From contig NZ_CP011774.1 in NCBI RefSeq assembly GCF_001412535.1, forward strand, positions 615,501-679,500: a DNA stretch of 64,000 bases. Direction: 5' to 3'. Within the stretch, counting starts at the first letter, position 1, and each line of letters starts with the position of its first letter. The stretch comes from Limnohabitans sp. 63ED37-2. Its GTDB lineage: Bacteria > Pseudomonadota > Gammaproteobacteria > Burkholderiales > Burkholderiaceae_C. The notes under the pieces were generated by a model that was not told the origin of the DNA, did no database searches, and was given only the letters and a program-made list of their open reading frames with translations. The position numbers and the translations under genes were made by a program. Positions 24,791 through 32,544 of this stretch are shown here, piece by piece.

Positions 24791-27136
24791 TTAAAGATGT
24801 TTGTCTTGATACAAATACCTCTGCATCCCCACAAACGCCTGCCTCACCTGCACCGCATCCCCCAATTCCGCCATCGCGTCATTCAGCGCGTTGTAGCGCA
24901 GCTTCAGCAGTGGGGTGAGTTTGTCGGCGTCGAGTTGGTCTACGCCTTGTGTCACGTATTGGTCGAGTACAAAGGCTAAAAACGCTTGTTGCTTTTGGCC
25001 GTAGGTCACCGCGTTGTGGGCCTTGGCGCGTTCCGCACGGGTAGCGCGGGTTTCGGTGGGCAGGGCAAAGGCCACGTAGGCCAGCACGTCGAAGAGGTCG
25101 CTTTTTTCGGCTTCGATGATGCGTTGCATCTCGCGCAGCGGGTCGCGGCCAAAGCCTTTGTCGGCCAGGCCGCCCAGCAGCGCTTTGCGCGTGGTCGGGT
25201 CGGCCCACAGGGTGCGCAGTTCGTCTTCGTTCTTGAAGAACTCGGGCAGGGCGCCGAACAGGCTTTCCAAAAACTGCGCGGGTGACAGTGGCTTGCCGTC
25301 TGGCCCCCAGTAGCTGGTGGAGGTGATGTGCTGGATAGTGCGGGTTTTGCCGTCGGCCAGTTTGACCACCAGCTTGGCCGGGCGCTCTTCGCCTGGCATG
25401 CTCACCTTGGGTGGATCGGTCGGATCTTGTGGTTGCCAGCTTGGGGGTAAAGGCTTTTCTGTGGGTGGCTCGGGCTCCACAGGTTCGCCGTCCCATTCTG
25501 GGTCGCTGAACAGGTGGTGCGCCTTCACAAAGTCGTAGATCGTGAAGTAGTCCTTGCCGTCATACAAGCGCGTGCCGCGGCCAATGATTTGCTTGAACTC
25601 GATCATCGAATTCACAGGCCGCATCAGCACGATGTTGCGCACGTTGCGGGCGTCCACGCCTGTGGAGAGTTTTTGCGACGTGGTCAGGATGGTGGGCAGC
25701 GTTTTTTCGTTGTCCTGAAACTGGCTCAGGTGCTGCTCGCCCAGCTTGCCGTCGTCGGCGGTCACGCGGACGCAATAGTCGGGCGCGGGGCTGGTCTTGA
25801 TCTGGTTGATCAAGTCGCGCACCAGCAGGGCGTGCTGCTGTGTGGCGCAAAACACGATGGTTTTTTCGCGCTGGTCAATGCTGTCCATGAACAGCTTGAC
25901 GCGGTAGGCTTCGCGCTCTTTGATCTCGATGCTGCGGTTGAAGTCTTTTTCTTCGTAGCGCTTGCCCTGCTGCACTTCGCCGTCCAGCACCATGTCGTCG
26001 GCGGTGTAGACGTAATCGTCCAGCGTGGTCACGATTTGCTTGACGCGAAACGGCGTCAAAAAGCCATCGTTGATGCCGTCCTTGAGCGAGTAGGTGTAAA
26101 CCGGGTCACCAAAATAGCCATAGGTGTCTGCGTTGATCGTGCGCTTGGGGGTGGCCGTCAGGCCCAGCTGCACGGCGGGGCTGAAGTACTCCAAAATCGC
26201 CCGCCAGCTGCCTTCGTCGTTGGCGCCGCCCCGGTGGCACTCGTCGATGATGATGAAGTCAAAAAAGTCTGGCGGGTATTCGCCAAAGTAGGGCGTATCG
26301 CCCGGACCACTCATGAAGGTCTGGAAGATCGTGAAGAACACGCTGCCGTTCTTGGGTACGCGGCCTTTCTTCTTGATGTCGCCGGGGTCGATGCGCACCA
26401 CCGCATCTTCGGGGAAGGGCGAGAACGCGGTGAATGCCTGATCGGCCAGGATGTTGCGGTCCGCCAAAAACAAAATGCGCGGGCGGCGGCTGGGCTCTGT
26501 GCCGTCTTTCCAATCCTTGAGATTCCAGCGGCTGTGAAACAGCTTCCACGCCAGCTGAAACGCGATGAAGGTTTTGCCTGTGCCGGTGGCGAGCGTTAGC
26601 AACACACGGTCGTTGCCTTGGGCTACCGATTCGAGCACGCGGTTAATGGCGGCCTCTTGGTAATAGCGGCCTGTCCATGTGCCGCCTTTGTCCTCTAGCG
26701 GCACGGCTGCGAAGTGTTTGCGCCACGCGGCGGCTTGTGCCTCGCTTTCGCCAAAGGCCAGCTCCCACAGCTCGTCGGGTGTGGGGTAGCAGGCCACTTC
26801 ACCCTCGGCACCCGTGTGCATGTCGATGCTGTAAATGCCTTGGCCGTTGGTGGCGAACGCGCGCCGAATCGCCAGCTTGGCCGCATAGCTCTTGGCTTGG
26901 CCCACGCCCTCGGTCAGCGGCTTGGCCCAAGCCTTGGCCTCGACCACGGCCAGCTTGGTGTTGCGGTAGACCAGCACGTAGTCGGCAATGTCGGCCCGCG
27001 CCCGCTTGCCCGCGCCTTGCAGGCGGCCCGCCGTGATGTTGTGCTCCCGCAAGATCCGGCTGCCATCCACCTGGCCCCAGCCTGCGGCGGCCAGGGCCGG
27101 GTCGATGTGTTCGGCGCGGGTTTCGGCTTCGTTCAT
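24791..27136 (-). CDS. hsdR: Type I restriction enzyme R subunit (HsdR)
   Basis: 781-residue translocase/endonuclease subunit. The N-terminal nuclease domain has the PD-(D/E)XK elements ADIADYVLVY and VVEAKAWAK near residue 60. The SF2 helicase core follows: Walker A LATGTGKT near residue 182, the DECH box IIIDECHRGG near residue 292, motif III LTATPKRT near residue 325, and motif VI QIIGRGTRLYDG near residue 520. The C-terminus fits the EcoEI-type HsdR domain, and length agrees with that group. It is separated from hsdM/hsdS by toxin-antitoxin-like genes and an HTH-nucleotidyltransferase gene, all in the same direction. Confidence 0.92.
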   Translation of the reverse strand: MNEAETRAEHIDPALAAAGWGQVDGSRILREHNITAGRLQGAGKRARADIADYVLVYRNTKLAVVEAKAWAKPLTEGVGQAKSYAAKLAIRRAFATNGQGIYSIDMHTGAEGEVACYPTPDELWELAFGESEAQAAAWRKHFAAVPLEDKGGTWTGRYYQEAAINRVLESVAQGNDRVLLTLATGTGKTFIAFQLAWKLFHSRWNLKDWKDGTEPSRRPRILFLADRNILADQAFTAFSPFPEDAVVRIDPGDIKKKGRVPKNGSVFFTIFQTFMSGPGDTPYFGEYPPDFFDFIIIDECHRGGANDEGSWRAILEYFSPAVQLGLTATPKRTINADTYGYFGDPVYTYSLKDGINDGFLTPFRVKQIVTTLDDYVYTADDMVLDGEVQQGKRYEEKDFNRSIEIKEREAYRVKLFMDSIDQREKTIVFCATQQHALLVRDLINQIKTSPAPDYCVRVTADDGKLGEQHLSQFQDNEKTLPTILTTSQKLSTGVDARNVRNIVLMRPVNSMIEFKQIIGRGTRLYDGKDYFTIYDFVKAHHLFSDPEWDGEPVEPEPPTEKPLPPSWQPQDPTDPPKVSMPGEERPAKLVVKLADGKTRTIQHITSTSYWGPDGKPLSPAQFLESLFGALPEFFKNEDELRTLWADPTTRKALLGGLADKGFGRDPLREMQRIIEAEKSDLFDVLAYVAFALPTETRATRAERAKAHNAVTYGQKQQAFLAFVLDQYVTQGVDQLDADKLTPLLKLRYNALNDAMAELGDAVQVRQAFVGMQRYLYQDKHL

Positions 27137-27199
27137 GGCTGCAGGCCTCGGGTGAGCAGTTTGGCGTTGGTCACCTGCTGTTTGACGGGGGCATCTGGC

Positions 27200-27799
27200 T
27201 CACTGGCCAGGCGCTGAAAAGAACGCAGCATCAAAATGTCCAATCAGCGGAATGCGAGGGCTTTGGACGATCTCTTGGGCAAAGCTTTCACGGTCTAGTA
27301 CCTGTTTTCTGAATGCTTCTATCGTACACGCAGTGGCGTGCACCTTTCGGCCCAACTGGCGACCTGCAGGCCTGAGTGCGGCGTTGGCCTTGAGTTCAGA
27401 AGCCGTGCCCAGAATCAGCACGTCGACATCGCTGCTGGCTGTGGCTTGGCCCCTGGCCACCGAGCCAAACACCAAGGCCACTTCGATCCCATCCAGCTTC
27501 TCAAGGGTTTCGTGCAGCGTGCGTACCAGCGCGCTGTCTTGCTGCATGAGGGTCACCAGCGGTGCCAACTGAGGGTCTGTGCTGGCGTAATAGCGGGGCA
27601 GGCCATCCTGCTGGCGGCGCTGCACCAGGCCAGCCACGGACCAGCGCTTGAGCAAGCGGGCCGTGTTGCCGGGATCGATGCCCGAGGCTGCGGCCAGTTC
27701 ACGCGGACCAAATCCCCGACCCGGTTCGGTAAACAGGGCTTGCAGCACTTTGAATCGGGCCTGACCGCCAAAAACCTCGATGAGCTGGGCTTCGTTCAT
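27200..27799 (-). CDS. HTH-nucleotidyltransferase (MNT-like) protein
   Basis: 199-residue protein. Residues about 5-70 form an ArsR/MarR-like winged helix (FKVLQALFTEPGRGFGPRELAAASG). Residues about 95-150 are a minimal nucleotidyltransferase core with FGSVARGQ and the paired acids SSDVDVLI. Such HTH-MNT proteins are often found near antitoxin and restriction loci; whether it modifies a nucleotide or an RNA is unknown. The start is taken at ATG 27799 since the longer start at 27820 would lie inside the operator dyad. A 17-bp-spaced promoter with two overlapping palindromes lies directly upstream, so self-control is likely. It ends 63 nt before hsdR. Confidence 0.7.
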   Translation of the reverse strand: MNEAQLIEVFGGQARFKVLQALFTEPGRGFGPRELAAASGIDPGNTARLLKRWSVAGLVQRRQQDGLPRYYASTDPQLAPLVTLMQQDSALVRTLHETLEKLDGIEVALVFGSVARGQATASSDVDVLILGTASELKANAALRPAGRQLGRKVHATACTIEAFRKQVLDRESFAQEIVQSPRIPLIGHFDAAFFSAPGQ

Positions 27800-27815
27800 G
27801 GTTTGATGTTGAATT

Positions 27816-27860
27816 GACAACGATGTTGTCGAATATACATCAATGTAGTCAGATTAACAA
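27816..27860 (-). promoter_or_regulatory. Promoter and operator of the HTH-nucleotidyltransferase gene
   Basis: On the minus strand, -35 TTGTTA (27855-27860) and -10 TATATT (27832-27837) are separated by exactly 17 bp. A perfect dyad GACAACgatGTTGTC (27816-27830) covers the expected transcription start. A second dyad TACATcaATGTA (27836-27847) overlaps the -10 and spacer. The layout is classic for autorepression by the encoded HTH protein; binding itself is inference. Confidence 0.6.
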
Positions 27861-27908
27861 CAGGAGGCTTGTTTTTGGCTTTATGGCAACCGACGACGGA
27901 CACGGGTT

Positions 27909-28388
27909 TCAAAATACCTGCTGAGATTGCCTGAGGTAGTCCAAAAAGTTCAAGTGAGCCACCTGCACGCCGGGCAGGTCACACACGGCAGGGATTTTCC
28001 GCTTGGTCGGTTCGTTCTGTTTGCCGAACTGGCGCTTTTCATCGGTCACCAAGGTGGTCCCGTGGTACTGCGCGGAGGCAATGATCAGGATGTCGTTTTC
28101 GTCAACGCCCTTGGGGTGGTACTTGTCGTTCTGGATGCCCACTTCATCCTTGATTTGCTTGGCGGCCTGTAGAACCGCATTGCCCATGGGCAAGCGACGA
28201 ATGTTCTGGGACTTGAGCCATGTGGCGCAATCGGGGGATTTGTGGCCCACCTCTTCAAGGGCGACCGTAGGAATCGACAGCCTCTGGGCCTGTATTTGAC
28301 CTGCCAGCCAGTCCCACAAGCCGGGAAACTGGGTGAATGGGTAGTTGTCCCACGCGTGGAGGATGGATGAGGCGTCAAGGGTGTGCAC
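27909..28388 (-). CDS. PIN-like DUF4411 protein (toxin partner of XRE/ImmA)
   Basis: 159-residue PIN-fold protein of the DUF4411 type, a putative ribonuclease toxin. The start is taken at GTG 28388, which overlaps the end of the upstream XRE/ImmA gene by 14 nt and yields the typical opening VHTLDASSILHAWDNYP; a longer frame start has no support. The acidic residues expected of a PIN active site are visible: Asp in TLDASS, Glu in ALEEVGHK, Asp in VDENDILIIASA and Asp in LVTDEKR. XRE-ImmA/IrrE plus DUF4411 is a recurring toxin-antitoxin-like pair; here it is embedded between hsdS and hsdR. Confidence 0.72.
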   Translation of the reverse strand: MHTLDASSILHAWDNYPFTQFPGLWDWLAGQIQAQRLSIPTVALEEVGHKSPDCATWLKSQNIRRLPMGNAVLQAAKQIKDEVGIQNDKYHPKGVDENDILIIASAQYHGTTLVTDEKRQFGKQNEPTKRKIPAVCDLPGVQVAHLNFLDYLRQSQQVF

Positions 28389-29535
28389 AGAACCGCTCCA
28401 GCGCGTGCACATCTGCAATCTTCAAACCGTCCAGGTAGCCACTGGCTTTGGACAGCGTGATGTGCTGCGCGCTGAGGGAGTCAAGCACTGTGCGCACATA
28501 CCGATCACCAAACATGTGTCTGGGCTCGCGATACCGGTATGCGCGCGACCCACCCTGATCTTCATTGTTATAGGTTCTGTCCGATACCAACTCGCGGTAA
28601 GCCATATAGACAGCCAGGGGCAGTCGCCCCACGTCCATGAGCCTGCGCAAGATGACTTCGGTGCTCGCGCCCCATTTCAAATGGTGGGGTCGGAGCCATT
28701 CGTCCAGCATGGCCGCCTCTGCCGGGCGGCTCATGTCGTCGATTTGCTTGAGAAATGCGTCTGGCACCAAAACCAGACCGGCAAACTGGTTCGCTTCACG
28801 TTCGCGGCCTTGGGTACTGCGCAAGTCGGATTCTTCGTCGATCCAGCTGGTCTTGTGCAGTAGCACATGGGCCAGCTCGTGCATGAGCGTGAAGCTTTGA
28901 GTGGCTTCGCTGGCCATCTTTTTGACGACGATGACCGGACATTGCTCGTCGTACAGAGCAAAGCCAGCAATTGGGCTTTCCTTGGCGATCTGCCATTTGC
29001 CGTTGTAGCCGTTGGTGCGAAACACCAGAATGCCTTTGGCCTCGACCGCTGTGCGGTAAGACTCGAAATCGTTTTTGTCGCCCAAGCCTAGCCATTGGCG
29101 AACACGGCGGGCGGCAGTGGCCACATCGCGGCTGGGCAGGTCGGGGGCTTCAAAGGACGTCCAAGCATCGCTGTCCAGCTCATCCTGCAGACTCAGGAAA
29201 ATCTGGCGTTGTTTTTCAACGCGTTCGATCAGGTTCTTGAGTCGCGGGGAGAGTTCAGGGTTTTGGCTGGCCAGAGTACGAAACTGGGGCGTGTGAACCT
29301 GCGGTGCCTCTACCGGCTCCGCTTCCAGAAAAAAGAGCACGCCACGACCAAAGAAATCGGCCACGCTGCGCAGTTGGTTGAAGGTCAATCCTTCGCCATC
29401 GTGCATCACAGCAGACATGCGATCCGCCGATATGCCTACCTCGGCCGCAAGCGCCTCTGGCGTGATGCCATGATCGGCACAACACCAGGCAATGCGGGCG
29501 GGGTTGATCGACTGAATGCGGTCCATGGGTTTCAT
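28375..29535 (-). CDS. XRE helix-turn-helix + ImmA/IrrE metallopeptidase protein (antitoxin type)
   Basis: 386-residue two-domain protein. Residues about 8-65 are an XRE-type helix-turn-helix. Residues about 150-300 are an ImmA/IrrE zinc-peptidase-like domain with the HELAH motif at 219-223 (MHELAHVLLH) and a downstream Glu in REREANQFAG. Two in-frame ATGs (29535 and 29526) are possible; neither has a clear ribosome site. The gene overlaps the DUF4411 PIN gene by 14 nt. Proteins of this build act as regulators and antidotes of PIN-type toxins or control mobile elements by proteolysis. Three inverted repeats lie in the 210-base gap upstream, suitable for self-binding. Confidence 0.8.
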   Translation of the reverse strand: MKPMDRIQSINPARIAWCCADHGITPEALAAEVGISADRMSAVMHDGEGLTFNQLRSVADFFGRGVLFFLEAEPVEAPQVHTPQFRTLASQNPELSPRLKNLIERVEKQRQIFLSLQDELDSDAWTSFEAPDLPSRDVATAARRVRQWLGLGDKNDFESYRTAVEAKGILVFRTNGYNGKWQIAKESPIAGFALYDEQCPVIVVKKMASEATQSFTLMHELAHVLLHKTSWIDEESDLRSTQGREREANQFAGLVLVPDAFLKQIDDMSRPAEAAMLDEWLRPHHLKWGASTEVILRRLMDVGRLPLAVYMAYRELVSDRTYNNEDQGGSRAYRYREPRHMFGDRYVRTVLDSLSAQHITLSKASGYLDGLKIADVHALERFCAHP

Positions 29536-29552
29536 TTTATAGAACTACTTGA

Positions 29553-29664
29553 CCCTGACCTTTCAGGGAAAACCTGTGGACTTGGTGATGCGAATAGGCT
29601 TCGCGAGAACTACCGAGTAATTCTCGGCAGTTCAGGTGCATGCAATGTGCAGTTTTTGCACATT
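29553..29664. promoter_or_regulatory. Three inverted repeats upstream of the XRE/ImmA gene
   Basis: Perfect CCCTGAccttTCAGGG at 29553-29568; GAACTaCCGAG-taatt-CTCGGcAGTTC at 29607-29633 (11-base arms, one mismatch); perfect AATGTGCA-gtttt-TGCACATT at 29644-29664. They fill the gap between hsdS and the XRE/ImmA start, and the arms are not related to one another. A TATAAA at 29536-29541 (minus strand) sits directly before the ATG. Operators for the XRE protein or transcript-end hairpins of hsdS are both possible. Confidence 0.4.
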
Positions 29665-29745
29665 CGATAGATTTCGCAGCAAGCTGCTCAGATTGTGAAC
29701 TGCGAAGGATTTCTTAGTGCTTGCCCCGCCGTCAATATTGACGGG

Positions 29746-30951
29746 TCAAAGCTGCCCGCTGAAGGCTTGGTGCAGCAGGAATTTTTTGAGGTCGTCGAGG
29801 GCGGTCAGTTTGTTTTCGTATGCCGCTGTCAGCTGCTTAGTTTCTTCTTCCAATGCACTCAGGCGCTGAACGATGACTTCTTGATCTTGTGGGGCAGGGA
29901 CAGGCAAGGTCAACTGCCTTAAATCGCGGATGTTGATTTGTTGCAATGCAGTGCCATAGGTCTTGGCTTGAATTTGTAATTGGGCGGGCTCAGATCGCAG
30001 CAGGTAGTAACCAAACCGCTGTGAAAGTTTTGCTGGGTCAAAACGGATGGGTACGATGCCGCGTGTCACGTTCGCTCCGGCCAATTCGCTGTGTGCGAGT
30101 GCTACGGTGCCGGTCGTGCCGCGTACGCACAGCAGAATGTCATTGCCTTTGAGCGTGGTTCGGGCATAAGAATTGGCCAAAGAGGGATCTATTCTTTTCA
30201 GTCCATCCAACATGACCACATCGGTGGTCATGTCCACGGGCCGCACGATGTGCAGGCCGTTAGCCATTTCATCACCAGGTTGAACGATGCCGTAAGACAA
30301 GCTGCAATCGGGCTCGACCAGCTCTTCAAGAGTGATCTCTTGACTGGTATTCGCGTAGTGCGCGAGCACGCTGCCGCTTATTCGTGTGAACAGCTCGCGG
30401 GCGTTTTGGAGGTTCTTTTCGGCGTTAGCTTTGGCGGTGGCGATGTCGGCAAAGGCTTCGTCGAGGATGGTGACGATGCGGCGTTGCTCGTCTAAAGGGG
30501 GAAGTGGAACTGGAACTTGGCGTAGATCGCTCAAATTTATGACTTGCTGTACAGACCCGCCAGTGAACTTACCAAGCCCAGCGATGCCATCTGGAGAGCG
30601 CAGGAAATAGCTCACAAAATGTGCATCAACGATATCTTGCAATCGAATTAGACCAACCTGACGTGCAATGTTTGCCCCAGCCAAGGTTTGCGTAGCCACA
30701 GCTACCTGTCCCGGTTGTCCAACAAGGGAAATCAGCAATTCACCGCCGCTCAGTAACGTACGTTTGTATTGTTGGGAAACAGTCGTCGTTATGGTTCGAA
30801 GTTGATCTATACGAACAAGTCCATCAGTAATATCACCGCCCCTTACAAAAGGCACTTCGCCTTCATCGCCCGGTTTCACAACACCGTAAGTGATTGGCGA
30901 ATCATGAGTCACTAGAGAATCAAGGAGCCTAGACTGCCAACCCGCCTTCAC
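29746..30951 (-). CDS. hsdS: Type I restriction-modification specificity subunit (HsdS)
   Basis: 401-residue specificity subunit with the usual two target-recognition domains, each followed by a conserved helical spacer. The central spacer begins PLPPLDEQRRIVTILDEAFAD near residue 150, and the C-terminal one has PAPQDQEVIVQRLSALEEE near residue 350. Each target domain recognises one half of a bipartite site. The start is GTG 30951, overlapping the hsdM stop by 4 nt (GTGA), which places hsdM and hsdS in one unit. No frameshift was found in this gene. The target sequence cannot be predicted from sequence alone. Confidence 0.9.
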   Translation of the reverse strand: MKAGWQSRLLDSLVTHDSPITYGVVKPGDEGEVPFVRGGDITDGLVRIDQLRTITTTVSQQYKRTLLSGGELLISLVGQPGQVAVATQTLAGANIARQVGLIRLQDIVDAHFVSYFLRSPDGIAGLGKFTGGSVQQVINLSDLRQVPVPLPPLDEQRRIVTILDEAFADIATAKANAEKNLQNARELFTRISGSVLAHYANTSQEITLEELVEPDCSLSYGIVQPGDEMANGLHIVRPVDMTTDVVMLDGLKRIDPSLANSYARTTLKGNDILLCVRGTTGTVALAHSELAGANVTRGIVPIRFDPAKLSQRFGYYLLRSEPAQLQIQAKTYGTALQQINIRDLRQLTLPVPAPQDQEVIVQRLSALEEETKQLTAAYENKLTALDDLKKFLLHQAFSGQL

Positions 30952-32401
30952 GCCAACAACCCCCGAATATTCCCCAACACCTCAGCCGCCTCGGCATCCA
31001 GCGCCGCGATCTCGTCGAGGATGTCCGCCGGGCTGCGGTGCACCACTTCTTCGCGGCCGTTCGGGTTTTTCACCGACAGGTCAAACGTGTCCAGGTTCAC
31101 GGTGTCGGCGGCCACGCTCCAGCTTTTGGGCGAGTCGGCAAGCGTCTTTTGCAGTTGCACAAACTCCACCAAGTCCGCGTCGTTCAGCGGGTTGGTTTTG
31201 CCCATGTTGCGGCCGGGGTCCAATTGGTAGAACCAAGTCTTGCGGGTGGGCTCGCCTTTGGTGAAAAACAGCACCACGGTTTTGACGCCCGCGCCCTGAA
31301 AGGTGCCGCCGGGGCAGTCCAGCACGGTGTGCAGGTTGCAGTCGGTCAGCAGCTGTTTGCGCAGGGCCACGCTGGCGTTGTCGGTGTTGCTGAGGAATGT
31401 GTTTTTGATGACCACCGCCGCACGGCCCCCGGCACGCAGGCTTTTGATGAAGTGCTGCATGAACAAGAAAGCGGTTTCCCCGGTTTTGATGGGGAAGTTT
31501 TGCTGCACCTCTTTGCGCTCTTTGCCGCCAAAGGGCGGGTTGGCCAGGATCACGTCGTAGCGGTCACGCTCTTGAATGTCGTTGATGTTTTCGCCCAGCG
31601 TGTTGGTGTGCACGATGTTGGGCGCCTCGATGCCGTGCAGGATCATGTTCATGATGCCGATCACATAGGCGAGGCTCTTTTTCTCTTTGCCGAAGAAGGT
31701 GCGCTTTTGCAGCGTGTCCAGGTCGTCGGCCTTGGTGGCTTTGGGGCTGAGGTAGGCAAAGGCTTCGCACAAAAAGCCGGCTGACCCGCAGGCCGCGTCG
31801 TAAATGCGTTCGCCAATTTGGGGTTGCATCACCTCGATCATGGCGCGGATCAGTGGGCGGGGTGTGTAGACTCGCCGCCGTTGCGCCCGGCGTTGCCCAT
31901 GTTTTTGATCTTGGCTTCGTACAGGTGCGACAGCTCGTGCTTTTGCGCCTGGCTGCCAAAGCGCAGCTCGTCGATGCGGTCGATCACGTCGCGCAGGTTG
32001 TAGCCGCTCTGGATTTTGTTGGTGATCTCGCCAAAGACTTCACCGATTTTGTATTCGATGGTCTGCGGCCCGCTGGCGCGTTGCTTGAAGCCCGCCAGAT
32101 ACGGAAACAGTTTGCCGTTGACAAACCCTTTGAGGTCGTCGCCCGTCATGGCGGCGTTGTGGTCGCTCTTGCCGTCCGCTCCTTTGGGGGCAGCCCATGC
32201 GGCCCAGCGGTAGGGCTCGCTCAAGATGAATTGGTAGTCACGCCCCTCCAGTACTGCCTCGGTGGCTTTGTCGGCTTCGAGGGCGTCGAGGTACTTTAAA
32301 AACAGCAGCCAGGAGGATTGTTCGGTGTAGTCCAGCTCGCTGGTGCACCCCGCGTCTTTGTGCAGGATGTCATCGATATTTTTAAAGGTTTGTTCGAACA
32401 T
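30948..32401 (-). pseudogene. hsdM: Type I DNA adenine methyltransferase HsdM, single-base frameshift
   Basis: The gene is in two frames: 31850-32401 encodes the N-terminal HsdM_N part (start ATG 32401, opening MFEQTFKNIDDILHKDAG). 30948-31841 and a few codons upstream encode the catalytic part with the SAM motif DAACGSAGFL and the adenine methylase motif ILANPPFGG. The break is at 31870/31871, where the minus strand reads GGCGAGTCTACACACC; restoring one T (GAGTTCTAC) recreates the conserved GEFYTPR segment and joins both frames. Everything else in the gene is intact, so this is either a fresh mutation, phase variation, or a base error in the assembly. If real, the methyltransferase is inactive unless suppressed. 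Confidence 0.85.
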
Positions 32402-32544
32402 AGGTTTGCATTTTAGGGGGTGAGTAGTTTGCAAATCCGACGCAAATCACTGCGATAACCGCTGAGGTGCCCCGCTCAGGCACACTACACACCATTTTTC
32501 ACATCCCCAGCTGCTGGGGTGCCGCCATTCCCAGGGATCACCGC

